Of a DNA stretch of 64,000 nucleotides, positions 21,901-31,490 are shown in pieces; positions within the stretch are counted from its first letter, which is position 1, and every line of letters begins with the position of its first letter. The notes below the pieces were generated by a model. The model did no database searches, was not told the DNA's origin, and worked only from the letters and a program-made list of their open reading frames with translations. Source of the stretch: Notolepis coatsorum (taxonomy: Eukaryota > Chordata > Actinopteri > Aulopiformes > Paralepididae); contig OZ020589.1 of assembly GCA_963971535.1 (NCBI GenBank), forward strand, positions 53,542,888 through 53,606,887, in the 5' to 3' direction. Both the position numbers and the translations under genes were made by a program.

Positions 21901-24498
21901 CCTACTTTCCACGCCAAGACAGACGCCATAGAACGGTACCTGCTGAACACGGAGCGGCGCTTAGCCAAGAACCCCGTCCAAGAGAGTGTATACCGCGCTG
22001 AGATTGAGAAGCTCATCACAGCGGGACACGTCACAAAGATGGACATTAAAGAGGCTGACCAGACCACTGAATCGTGGTACGTGCCCCACCACAAGGTCCA
22101 TCACAATGGTAAAGACCGCATAGTATTTAACTGCAGCTACCAGATCGGATCCCAAAATCTGAATAAAGAGTTACTGCCCGGTCCCACACTCGGCCCCTCC
22201 CTACTCGGCGTTCTACTCCGCTTCCGCCAGGAAAAGGTGGCCATCAGCGGGGACATTAAAGGAATGTTCCTGCAGGTGAGATTAGTAGAGGCGGACAAGC
22301 CCCTGTTACGGTTCCTATGGAGAGAGAAGCCAGGAGATGAGCACCCAGCCATCTACCAATGGGAAGTCCTCCCCTTCGGAACGACGTGCAGCCCCTGCTG
22401 TGCGACATTTGCACTACAGAAACATGTAGCAGAGGACCCAGCAGCGGACGAAGAGGTCCGACACAGCGTAAAGAACAGCTTCTACGTAGACAACTGTCTA
22501 CAAAGCCTTTCAACCCAGGAAGAAGCCGAGGCTCTCCTGATTAAACTCCGCGCCTCATTGATCAAAGGCGGCTTTGATCTCAGGCAGTGGGCCAGCAGCG
22601 ATCCGCAAGTACTGCGCAGCCTCTCCTCCGAGGACAAGGCAGCCAGCAGCGAGACCTGGATGGCTACAATCCCGGGAGAAGCCCAGGAGATGACCCTGGG
22701 ATTGGTGTGGCGATTCAAAACAGATTCGCTTCACTACAGACACAAGCCCCTGACTACGGAGCAGGGAAGGCCGGCGGCGGCGCCGACCACCAGACGGAGT
22801 GTGTACACAACACTCGCCCGACAATATGACCCGCTAGGATGTATTCTACCGTACACCACCAGGGCAAAAATGATTGTACGAGCATTGTGGGACAAGGACC
22901 AGGGCTGGGACGACCCCATTCCCGCACACCTTGCATCCACCTGGAGAGAGTGGGAGATGGAGCTCCACTCACTCCCAGGCGTTAATATGCGCCGAAGCTA
23001 CTTCCCACCCATGGTGAGGCCAGAGACATGTAAAATGGACTTACACGTCTTCAGTGACGCCTCAGAGGTCGCATACGGATCAGTAGCCTACTTGCGGGCC
23101 CAAGACCAGGGGGGAGAGATCTACACAGCATTTGTCCTCGCCCGCTCGAGAATAGCCCCACGCAAGCAACAATCTATCCCACGTCTAGAGCTCTGCGCAG
23201 CCCTAGCCGGAGCGCACCTAGCCACGCTCATCCAACGTGAGCTCACCATACCGGTGTCTAGAACAATCCTGTGGTCAGATTTCACGACGGTACTCGCCTG
23301 GATCAAATCGGACTCATGCAAGTACAAAGTCTTCGTGGGAGTCAGAGTCACCGAGATTCAAGACTTAACCGAAGAGTTAACCGGAGAAACAGAGTGGCGC
23401 TACGTTGATACAAAACAGAACCCAGCTGACGTCATCACCCGGGGGATGCCCCTGGATGACCTCACCCGTCGCAATGTCTACAGTGACGGCCCCGCATTCC
23501 TAAGACTCCCGGAAGGACAGTGGCCCATGCCTATCCCGAGGGAAGCAAGTCCAGAGGAGGTGGAAATTAAGAAGTCTCTGTTCTGTGGATTGAGCACCGT
23601 AGCCTCCACCGACCCTAACATAAACGATTGCACGTCCATAGAGAGTGCACAACAAAGAACATTCCTGCGGTACCACCCGGAGTGCAAGTCCCCCGCTGAT
23701 ATGTCAGCGGCTGACTACGAGGAAGCAGAATTGCTTCTACTGCAGCGAGCCCAGAGAGACTCGTTCCCCGATGAATTGGCCTGTCTACAGGGAGGAAAGC
23801 CCGTCCCATCCGACAGCAGATTAATTCACCTGGCCCCCGAGAGCGACGCTCACACCCTCATCAGAGTGGGTGGTCGCCTACGCAGAGCCCCCAATCTACC
23901 GGATGACATTAAATACCCGATCGTATTGAACAGCCGACACAAGGTCACAGAGCTGATTATAAAGAAATACGATGAGGATGTACATCACGCAGGAGCAGAA
24001 ACAGTCCTCACGGAGATTGAGGGAGTATTGAACTCTAAGCCCCTCGGCTACGTCTCCAGTGATGTGGCGGATATCGACCCAGTTACCCCCAACACACTCC
24101 TGATGGGGCGGCTAGATCCTGCATTACCACAGACAATGTACCGGCCTGAAGAAGCGAACGGCCGACGAATGTGGAGGTACAGCCAAGTATTAGCCGACAA
24201 GTTTTGGAACAGTTTCCTACTGCACTACCTACCGTCTCTACAGACCCGCCAGAAGTGGGTAAAGGAGAGAGACAATTTGACAGAAGGAACAGTCGTCATG
24301 ATTATTGATCAATCACTGCCCAGAGCTATGTGGCCGGCCGGCCGCGTAAGCAAAGTGATCACCGGTGCCGACGGCAAGGTCCGAGCAGCTGAAGTGCTCG
24401 TCCAGGGTCGCACTTACACCCGTCCCGTGGCAAGGCTCATAGAACTGCCTCGACTCCCAGACACAATCGATGATGACCATGACCCTACAACCCTATGA
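18961..24498 (+). CDS. BEL/Pao gag-pol polyprotein lacking the integrase core
   Basis: 1845 codons. Residues 1-630: gag, with a charged Glu/Arg/Gln-rich coiled-coil stretch near 150-230. About 640-705: three zinc knuckles (CPYCEKEHWLAQC, CFRCARSHMAAEC, then a CTKC..H..H variant). About 750-850: aspartic protease with DDGS. About 1000-1200: RT, with catalytic Asp in SGDIKGMF (about 1096) and YVDN near 1176, where the second Asp is Asn. About 1360-1500: RNase H and connection (VFSDAS, PRLELCAA, WSD, NPADVITRG). About 1660-1685: start of the integrase zinc domain (DVHHAG). The frame then passes straight to TEIEGVLNSKPL and the C-terminal domain (KFWNSFLLHYLPSL, TRPVARLIELP). The DDE core is absent without a frameshift. 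The ATG at 18961 is the first in frame; later ATGs near 18985 and 19129 are possible starts. Confidence 0.93.
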   Translation: MLLILKWPMMNTPRNDPPNQRPQRERRLPQYLEAYAVSQQPSLLLTVNAVKLESKSMSNPNAQTTPTIEAPTGSNVTDQVHGGDQWEPDMTSHPASTEEVVPDESREEYNATERELGTEEDGESTVEIELQGSARSTPREGSPIQPPSPSEAERTLQQAFLVSLKASTERDRLQGERDRLQLQQRSEEEHIRLEIRRIQMEENVARDRADSQRAAAGALREAERDRQQAQLIEQLIRRTTPSPSARGSRNSSRHTSRAASPSRVNNPELDQQTRSIPPTDHLPPPVQARPSNREGAAYPVERLNQRLQALDDLTEDEEEEEENHARRQHSTLPDQEVRYSPGYTPAELRYRPPTLYTGEHDARPAPRNSTWTSGPWYTAGTSPYQGAGGDSPRRPLPQRSPMYPQSASYIGTPMVPDFTQENRAQYTELRMCLETMLVDVLDERHKYAILLQHLKVPRAHNIALAYATSTTPYTAALVALDQRYGRIWDYVIQEIRHIDRLPPAIDNRALDDLSIRVQSLVGMLGAQREKGKYELYANSNVERILEKLPPARQERFRRQRDHRNPNGPEPNLLDLADFLAREVSSLRLDTFGRSTPGSREGTRRLNDGRRSVTVMHQSESVPSSRSHSTPSRTEKWKIVCPYCEKEHWLAQCDSFPKLNAEEAGQWIKSNKRCFRCARSHMAAECRLKKRCTKCDGAHLDILHDSNRRRPSPAPSSRKASVMYIDPASSSGARVLLKVVRVTLSYQNKVLDTYAVLDDGSEKTLLLASAAAQLGLRGSETQMTIRTIRRDLKTIKGENVSFSIAASGQPERRYQIADAFTSQEIGLSRYTYPVAKLMEKYAHLRKLPIPLIDNAMPTLLIGSDHADLIVPIDRVHTGPRGCPAAVETRLGWTLQGPLAKSLNRSTATRCLHSRVTEGETALLQHVERLWSLEQMPFKNGKKDIRSKDDIYAIHLLETGTKRVPVNGVLRYATPLLRRQGMPTFHAKTDAIERYLLNTERRLAKNPVQESVYRAEIEKLITAGHVTKMDIKEADQTTESWYVPHHKVHHNGKDRIVFNCSYQIGSQNLNKELLPGPTLGPSLLGVLLRFRQEKVAISGDIKGMFLQVRLVEADKPLLRFLWREKPGDEHPAIYQWEVLPFGTTCSPCCATFALQKHVAEDPAADEEVRHSVKNSFYVDNCLQSLSTQEEAEALLIKLRASLIKGGFDLRQWASSDPQVLRSLSSEDKAASSETWMATIPGEAQEMTLGLVWRFKTDSLHYRHKPLTTEQGRPAAAPTTRRSVYTTLARQYDPLGCILPYTTRAKMIVRALWDKDQGWDDPIPAHLASTWREWEMELHSLPGVNMRRSYFPPMVRPETCKMDLHVFSDASEVAYGSVAYLRAQDQGGEIYTAFVLARSRIAPRKQQSIPRLELCAALAGAHLATLIQRELTIPVSRTILWSDFTTVLAWIKSDSCKYKVFVGVRVTEIQDLTEELTGETEWRYVDTKQNPADVITRGMPLDDLTRRNVYSDGPAFLRLPEGQWPMPIPREASPEEVEIKKSLFCGLSTVASTDPNINDCTSIESAQQRTFLRYHPECKSPADMSAADYEEAELLLLQRAQRDSFPDELACLQGGKPVPSDSRLIHLAPESDAHTLIRVGGRLRRAPNLPDDIKYPIVLNSRHKVTELIIKKYDEDVHHAGAETVLTEIEGVLNSKPLGYVSSDVADIDPVTPNTLLMGRLDPALPQTMYRPEEANGRRMWRYSQVLADKFWNSFLLHYLPSLQTRQKWVKERDNLTEGTVVMIIDQSLPRAMWPAGRVSKVITGADGKVRAAEVLVQGRTYTRPVARLIELPRLPDTIDDDHDPTTL

Positions 24499-24589
24499 CT
24501 TTGTGAAGTTGACTGACCCCTACAGCAAACCCTTATGTGTAAATAGACAACGCGATTAATCTGTCTCTGTTTAACTGATTAGGTCTGGG

Positions 24590-24607
24590 ACCTATTCAGG
24601 GGGTGGC
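24590..24607 (+). promoter_or_regulatory. Polypurine-tract region before the 3' LTR
   Basis: TATTCAGGGGGTGGC lies directly upstream of the 3' LTR. The G-rich run is the likely plus-strand primer. It is short and contains pyrimidines, so the exact primer limits are uncertain. Confidence 0.55.
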
Positions 24608-26043
24608 TGTTGTGAAGGGCCAGATTAAACCGAATATATATATTTATTTATATATATATATTTAATTGTATTTGTATATTCTCTAATATTCCCTGATATC
24701 CCTTGTATATTCCTTGTACAATATGCATTGAATATTCATTCTAGCCTACTGAACATCCCATAATAGTCTCCATTCTACTATTGGTCGAGACCTTGGTGCC
24801 AGGCTGCCATACCCCTCAGACCCAGTTCAAACGTACCGCTCGACATGTACGAACAAGTCCTAGTTCCGCGTAGGAATTTGGCTACCGCACCACTAATGGG
24901 ACTATTTGTTCATAGTGCGTATATATACTGCGCTACTAAAGTAGGACTTTCTTTTCAGTCCAGTTTCTTACCCTCCAATAGAGTCACAGACGTAAAGCCT
25001 CCCCGCGACGCCACGTGTGGGAGTAAGGCCAAGTTCGCCTACCATCGGTATTGAGACATCGTGTATATTAATATTTGAATAGTCATATTTGGCACTATAT
25101 CGTCGAGTTGGACGTAGTCTATTAAGCTAATAATAGTCTGTTAATATATAGTGCTTCGTGCGGTGAGAATACTACCGTAGTCAGTACCCCATCGTTTCGG
25201 GCAGAGAACTGGCTGCTTACCCAGGGTGGTTGACCCTATGTGAAGCTGCACCCGAGGAGCCCCAGAGCCGACGAGCGAGTGGACCTGTATACCGGATTAT
25301 TCTACCGACGACAGCCCGCCTTCCCAGGCACGGATTATGCTTTGGATACTTTGATTATTCCATGGATAAAGACCCCCGACACTGCCGTGTGTTGGAACCC
25401 CCCCCCCTGGAGAGGACGCAAGGTGAGGAGACGCTCTGCAAGACGAGGTCTCTTCACGTCTCTCCCCCGTGGACCGGAGAGAGCCGGCCCACAAAGAGTC
25501 CACCTGCTTTCATCTGTGGTCCAAGGATCGCCGGCGCATTGAACGGCACTACAGTGGGTTCACCTGGGATACCCTTGGCCGGACGAGGCAGCTGGATTCT
25601 ACCCCCCCCCCCCCCCTCCTACTCCTGTCGGCTTACAAGCGACCGGATTAACCCCCTCTAGTGTATCCAGCCTATAATCATTAAAGTATCATTGCTGTTA
25701 TTCCTTAACTATTCCAGGTCGTATATTTACCACCTGCGCCTTCAGAGATTGGACATTCTCTATTGATATACCGACGAATACTCCTTGCCATAAAAGTGCA
25801 TACTATTTCAATTCATAAATGTAATTAAGTGACTAAGTGCTTATTCTACACACCATCGCTGTGTAGGAAATAAAGACCTGTTTCTAATTCGTACATTTGT
25901 GTTGGATCCGTTTCATCTACGTGAGAGTGTTCATGATAATATATTTATGCCGTGTACTGGGTGGCCGAATATTAAGTACAAAGGTAGTGGTAGTAAGTAT
26001 CATATCTAGTAATACAGTCAGGGAATTGTACCCCTCAGTTACA
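24608..26043 (+). repeat. 3' LTR of the BEL/Pao element
   Basis: Matches the 5' LTR throughout. The differences I found are A to G near 25062, T to C near 25718, and longer C runs near 25400 and 25605. C-run length is error-prone in both replication and sequencing. A true difference of about two in 1430 bases indicates a very recent insertion. Confidence 0.95.
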
Positions 26044-26048
26044 AAAAT

Positions 26049-26204
26049 AGTGAGAGAGAAAATAAAGATATGATGTCAACGTATCTCCTTGTTCTTTTTC
26101 TCCTCGTAAACATTGCTTTCCCAGCAATATCTTTCTCCACGTCAAGTGGGCATATAGCAACACGTTGCTTGTGATGAAATTTGAGAAGGAGATGAGTGTG
26201 TGGC
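26049..26204. other. Flank of the BEL/Pao insertion
   Basis: Short unique-looking sequence between the BEL/Pao TSD and the DIRS-like terminal relic. No feature is recognised. Confidence 0.4.
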
Positions 26205-26340
26205 ACCATCCCTGCTTATATAGGTAAGCGGATGGGGGTGTGGCCAGATGAATGCTGGCATTTAAAGGTACATTGTGAAATTATTCAGTGTATATATGCT
26301 GAAGTGAGATATATGCAATGAACGCTGAGCGTGAGCTAAG
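26205..26340 (+). mobile_element. Relic DIRS terminal repeat
   Basis: CTGCTTATATAGGTAAGCGG, ATGGGGGTGTGGCCAGATGA, TTTAAAGGTACATTGTG and TTATTCAGTG, followed by CGCTGAGCGTGAGC, match the right inverted terminal repeat of the DIRS element at 40465-45583 (CTGCTTATGAAGGTAGGCGG, ATGGGGGTGTGGCCAGACGA and so on) with scattered differences. No internal DIRS sequence is attached, so it is either a solo terminal repeat or one edge of a deleted copy. Confidence 0.8.
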
Positions 26341-26801
26341 TGTGATACAGAACTAGAGGACTCTCTGAACTTTGATACCACACTGTTGCTTTATTGAAAA
26401 TGAATAAATTACTGACTTGCTTGACACGCTCATACAATATTGTGAATGTTCTCGAACCAATTAAATTGTCCAAGGCCATAGGAATAATGTATTGGAATGT
26501 TGAAATGCAGCAGGTTTCCTGTTAAAGTGACCTGTTTTGCAGTGAAATCACAGTGGTTTTATTCAAATACACATAGAAAAGAAACTATGCAGAAATATTG
26601 TTACCTAATGTGATATGGAATATTTGCAAAACCTGAAGTTTTGCAAGCTTATCTTGAAAAGGAGACACTTACAAATCAGTTTTCGGTTGTCAATTTCATT
26701 GTTTGACAGAATGCCACACAATTGTAAGCCAGACAGTTAATTCCTTCTAATCATTAAATACTTATATAAACACAGGAGTCGGTGCTCCAGTCACGTACGG
26801 G
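26341..26801. other. Unassigned A/T-rich spacer
   Basis: Non-repetitive A/T-rich sequence without recognisable features. Confidence 0.4.
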
Positions 26802-27990
26802 GGCCGGCAGTGACTCAGGAGGTAGAGCGGTCGTCTGGTAATCGGAAGGTTGCCGGTTTGATTCATGTCGGAAGTGTCCTTGAGCAAGACACTTAACCCC
26901 TAACTGCTCCCGAGGAGCAGGTTGGCACCTTGCGCGGTCGCCTGTGCTGTCGTTGTGTGAACGTGTGAGTGAACGGGTGAATGTGTGAGTGAACGGGTGA
27001 ATGTGAGAGTGAGCGGGTGAATGTGAGAGTGAGCGGGTGAATGTGTGAGTGAGCGGGTGAATGTGAGAGTGAGCGGGTGAATGTGTGAGTGAACGGGTGA
27101 ATGTGTGAGTGAGCGGGTGAATGTGTGAGTGAGCGGGTGAATGTGTGAGTGAACGGGTGAATGTGTGAGTGAACGGGTGAATGTGTGAGTGAACGGGTGA
27201 ACGGGTGAGTGAACGGGTGAATGTGTGAGTGAACGGGTGAACGGGTGAGTGAACGGGTGAATGTGAGAGTGAACGGGTGAATGTGTGAGTGAGCGGGTGA
27301 ATGTGTGAGTGAGCGGGTGAACGTGTGAGTGAACGGGTGAATGTGAGAGTGAGCGGGTGAATGTGTGAGTGAGCGGGTGAATGTGTGAGTGAACGGGTGA
27401 ATGTGAGAGTGAGCGGGTGAATGTGAGAGTGAGCGGGTGAATGTGAGAGTGAGCGGGTGAATGTGAGAGTGAACGGGTGAATGTGAGAGTGAGCGGGTGA
27501 ATGTGTGAGTGAGCGGGTGAATGTGTGAGTGAACGGGTGAATGTGAGAGTGAGCGGGTGAATGTGAGAGTGAGCGGGTGAATGTGTGAGTGAGCGGGTGA
27601 ATGTGAGAGTGAGCGGGTGAATGTGTGAGTGAGCGGGTGAATGTGAGAGTGAACGGGTGAATGTGAGAGTGAACGGGTGAATGTGAGAGTGAGCGGGTGA
27701 ATGTGTGAGTGAACGGGTGAATGTGAGAGTGAGCGGGTGAATGTGAGAGTGAGCGGGTGAATGTGTGAGTGAACGGGTGAATGTGAGAGTGAGCGGGTGA
27801 ATGTGAGAGTGAGCGGGTGAATGTGTGAGTGAACGGGTGAATGTGAGAGTGAGCGGGTGAATGTGAGAGTGAGCGGGTGAATGTGAGAGTGAACAGGTGA
27901 ATGTGTGAGTGAACGGGTGAATGTGAGGCACGAGCTGTAAAGTGCTTTGGATAAAGGGGCTATAATTATAAATGCACCATTTATCATTTA
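26802..27990 (+). mobile_element. tRNA-derived SINE expanded from within
   Basis: The head has an A-box-like stretch (CTCAGGAGGTAGAGCGGTCG) and a B-box-like stretch (GGTTGCCGGTTTGATTC). The body has GTGTCCTTGAGCAAGACACT and TAACCCCTAACTGCTCCCG, phrases common in fish SINEs. The tail, GCTGTAAAGTGCTTTGGATA up to CACCATTTATCATTT, is found at 27931-27990. In ordinary copies, as I know them, the body and tail are separated by one or two GTGAATGGGTGAATG motifs. Here that spot is a roughly 970-bp array. Confidence 0.8.
26956..27925. repeat. 20-bp minisatellite inside the SINE
   Basis: About 48 copies of GTGAGTGAACGGGTGAATGT with variants (GAGCGGG, GTGAGAGT, one GAACAGG). The period stays exactly 20 bp, and 20 is not a multiple of three. 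The reverse-strand frames nevertheless stay open for over 340 codons (Ser/His/Pro/Thr/Leu repeats), because the unit holds no reverse-strand stop. Confidence 0.97.
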
Positions 27991-28157
27991 CTTATTTCAG
28001 TTAAATACGATTCAGGGATCTCTTTCAGCATTTCCACTCTTTACTAATACTATTCTATTCAGCCTCTATTCTCAGCGCGTTATCCCGTTGAAATGCAGAT
28101 GACAGCCAAGTGGGAATACAAGGAGAAACACACGATAGGAAGTACAGCTGAGCAGCA

Positions 28158-30050
28158 ATGACTCACATAGCCTGTGGCAGGGACCACACACCAGGGACTA
28201 CACACCAGGGACTACACACCAGGGACTACACACCAGGGACTACACACCAGGGACTACACACCACACAGCCTGTGGCAGGGACTACACACCAGGGACTACA
28301 CACCAGGGACTACACACCAGGGACTACACACCAGGGACTACACACCAGGGACTACACACCACACAGCCTGTGGCAGGGACTACACACCAGGGACTACACA
28401 CCAGGGACTACACACCAGGGACTACACACCAGGGACTACACACCAGGGACTACACACCACACAGCCTGTGGCAGGGACTACACACCAGGGACTACACACC
28501 AGGGACTACACACCACATAGCCTGTGGCAGGGACTACACACCACATAGCCTGTGGCAGGGACTACACACCAGGGACTACACACCACATAGCCTGTGGCAG
28601 GGACTACACACCACACAGCCTGTGGCAGGGACTACACACCAGGGACTACACACCAGGGACTACACACCACATAGCCTGTGGCAGGGACTACACACCACAC
28701 AGCCTGTGGCAGGGACTACACACCAGGGACTACACACCAGGGACTACACACCACATAGCCTGTGGCAGGGACTACACACCAGGGACTACACACCAGGGAC
28801 TACACACCACATAGCCTGTGGCAGGGACTACACACCAGGGACTACACACCAGGGACTACACACCACATAGCCTGTGGCAGGGACTACACACCAGGGACTA
28901 CACACCACATAGCCTGTGGCAGGGACTACACACCAGGGACTACACACCACATAGCCTGTGGCAGGGACTACACACCAGGGACTACACACCAGGGACTACA
29001 CACCACATAGCCTGTGGCAGGGACTACACACCACACAGCCTGTGGCAGGGACTACACACCAGGGACTACACACCACATAGCCTGTGGCAGGGACTACACA
29101 CCAGGGACTACACACCACATAGCCTGTGGCAGGGACTACACACCAGGGACTACACACCACATAGCCTGTGGCAGGGACTACACACCAGGGACTACACACC
29201 ACATAGCCTGTGGCAGGGACTACACACCAGGGACTACACACCACATAGCCTGTGGCAGGGACTACACACCAGGGACTACACACCAGGGACTACACACCAG
29301 GGACTACACACCACACAGCCTGTGGCAGGGACTACACACCAGGGACTACACACCAGGGACTACACACCAGGGACTACACACCACACAGCCTGTGGCAGGG
29401 ACTACACACCAGGGACTACACACCACACAGCCTGTGGCAGGGACTACACACCAGGGACTACACACCAGGGACTACTCACCAGGGACTACACACCAGGGAC
29501 TACACACCAGGGACTACACACCAGGGACTACACACCAGGGACTACACACCAGGGACTACACACCACATAGCCTGTGGCAGGGACTACACACCAGGGACTA
29601 CACACCAGGGACTACACACCACATAGCCTGTGGCAGGGACTACACACCACATAGCCTGTGGCAGGGACTACACACCAGGGACTACACACCACATAGCCTG
29701 TGGCAGGGACTACACACCAGGGACTACACACCAGGGACTACACACCACATAACCTGTGGCAGGGACTACACACCAGGGACTACACACCACATAGCCTGTG
29801 GCAGGGACTACACACCAGGGACTACACACCAGGGACTACACACCACATAGCCTGTGGCATGGACTACACACCAGGGACTACACACCACATAGCCTGTGGC
29901 AGGGACTACACACCAGGGACTACACACCAGGGACTACACACCAGGGACTACACACCACATAGCCTGTGGCAGGGACTACACACCAGGGACTACACACCAG
30001 GGACTACACACCAGGGACTACACACCAGGGACTACACACCACACACACGA
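28158..30050. repeat. 14-bp minisatellite with two monomer types
   Basis: About 135 monomers of 14 bp. Type A is CAGGGACTACACAC. Type B is CACATAGCCTGTGG or CACACAGCCTGTGG. B units occur singly between runs of one to eight A units, giving an irregular higher-order pattern. Forward and reverse frames stay open (Thr/His/Gly/Gln/Leu readings) as a by-product. Confidence 0.97.
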
Positions 30051-30474
30051 GCCTGGACCTCCACCTGCAGGTGGTCAGCGAGAGAGAGCACTGTGGCCGT
30101 GACAGACCACCACCACATCCACACCCACTGAGGCGCGGCGCTGCCAGCTCATTCTCCGAGGGCTCGAACACACAGCCTGGGTGCTGGTTCCCCCGCCAGC
30201 ACGGTGTGTGTCGTGACTCTCTCAGTGAGTGAGTAGTGGGCAGAGCGTTATGTGTTCATGTCACTGTCCGGGAACCTGCTGGTCCGGGCCCTGAGATGGG
30301 TCGGGGTCCTTTGATAATCCTGCAGGCTTTGCTTAGTCTGTTGTCTTATGTCCTGGATGGAGGGAGGCTCGCATCAATTGTTGGGCTGTGTTTTCATTTT
30401 CATATTCTTTTTAAGCTGTACGTGATTGCTCAATCATATGTGTGGTGGTGTCTGTGTGTCCACGCTGAGCAGAG
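30051..30474. other. Spacer between arrays
   Basis: Unique-looking DNA. A frame running out of the 14-bp array into 30230 is probably carry-over rather than an exon. Nothing else is recognised. Confidence 0.4.
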
Positions 30475-30676
30475 GGGGGAGGGGAGGGGAGGGGTTACAG
30501 ACACACACAGCACAGTGAGCAGTGAACAGGAGGCGGGAGGGAGACGAGAGAGAGAGAGAGAGGGAGAGGGAGAGGGAGAGAGAAAGAGAGAGCGAGAGAG
30601 AATGAGAGAGAGCGCGAGAGCGAGAGAGAATGAGAGAGAGAGCAAGGGAGAGAGAGAGGGAGAGAGAGGGAGAGAG

Positions 30677-30755
<79 letters not shown>

Positions 30756-30835
30756 GGAGAGAGAGGGAGAGGGAGAGAGAAAGAGAGAGAGAGCGAGAGA
30801 GGGAGAGGGAGAGGGAGAGAGAGAGAGCATACACT
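30475..30835. repeat. Purine-rich GA/GGGA repeat
   Basis: A short GGGGAGGGGAGGGG run, then GAGAGA-type sequence mixed with GAGAGGGAGAGG and GAGAGAATGAGAG. A pure GA core lies at about 30680-30748. It is almost all purine on the plus strand, the opposite strand bias from the 2546-10632 array. Confidence 0.95.
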
Positions 30836-30899
30836 ACTAGTGCGACAGACGGAGACAACAGCTGGAAAGGTGAGGAAATTAGTGACAGCAGTACAGTGT

Positions 30900-31490
30900 A
30901 GAGTCAGACCACCACCACCTAGACCTGTCAGACCACCACCACCACCACCTAGACCTGTCAGACCACCACCACCACCACCTAGACCTGTCAGACCACCACC
31001 ACCACCACCTAGACCTGTCAGACCACCACCACCTAGACCTGTCAGACCACCACCACCACCACCTAGACCTGTCAGACCACCACCACCACCACCTAGACCT
31101 GTCAGACCACCACCACCACCACCTAGACCTGTCAGACCACCACCACCACCACCACCTAGACCTGTCAGACCACCACCACCACCACCACCACCTAGACCTG
31201 TCAGACCACCACCACCACCACCTAGACCTGTCAGACCACCACCACCACCACCTAGACCTGTCAGACCACCACCACCACCACCTAGACCTGTCAGACCACC
31301 ACCACCACCACCTAGACCTGTCAGACCACCACCACCACCAACTAGACCTGTCAGACCACCACCACCACCTAGACCTGTCAGACCACCACCACCACCACCT
31401 AGACCTGTCAGACCACCACCACCACCACCTAGACCTGTCAGACCACCACCACCTAGACCTGTCAGACCACCACCACCACCACCTAGACCT
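30900..31490. repeat. CCA-type minisatellite, first phase
   Basis: About 20 copies of CACCTAGACCTGTCAGACCA with a variable number of CCA triplets, so unit length varies from about 24 to 36 bp in steps of three. Because of those steps one forward frame reads a Pro/Arg/Val repeat without stops, and the reverse frame reads Gly/Leu/Thr or Trp/Ser/Asp/Arg repeats. No flanking exon structure supports coding. Confidence 0.95.

Larger units (their letters stand above)
17486..26043 (+). mobile_element. BEL/Pao LTR retrotransposon, nearly complete and young
   Basis: An 8558-bp element with 1431-bp and 1436-bp LTRs, a tRNA-Tyr type primer site, one 1845-codon gag-pol ORF and a G-rich tract just before the 3' LTR. 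The 5-bp direct repeat AAAAT flanks it (17481-17485 and 26044-26048), which fits BEL/Pao integration. On reading, the LTRs differ by about two substitutions and two C-run lengths. The polyprotein has gag with zinc knuckles, DDGS protease, RT with a YVDN box and RNase H, but the integrase catalytic core is missing. Gag-to-RNase H looks intact, so it could make particles and cDNA while lacking its own integrase. Confidence 0.95.

Noticed and set aside
17723-25054. A 69-codon ORF repeated identically at 17723 and 24845
   Set aside because: It lies in the two LTR copies. Identity comes from LTR replication, and no motif or conservation argument supports coding.
26802-26880. A functional tRNA gene
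   Set aside because: A and B boxes are present but acceptor and anticodon stems do not pair, and the sequence continues into a SINE body.
26893-27987. Two overlapping His/Ser/Pro/Thr-rich reverse ORFs (343 and 364 codons)
   Set aside because: They lie in the 20-bp array within the SINE. Reading the same repeat in shifted phases gives both.
28158-30050. Regular short repeats that might suggest a CRISPR-like array
   Set aside because: Units are contiguous 14-mers without unique spacers, in an evidently eukaryotic setting, with no associated genes.
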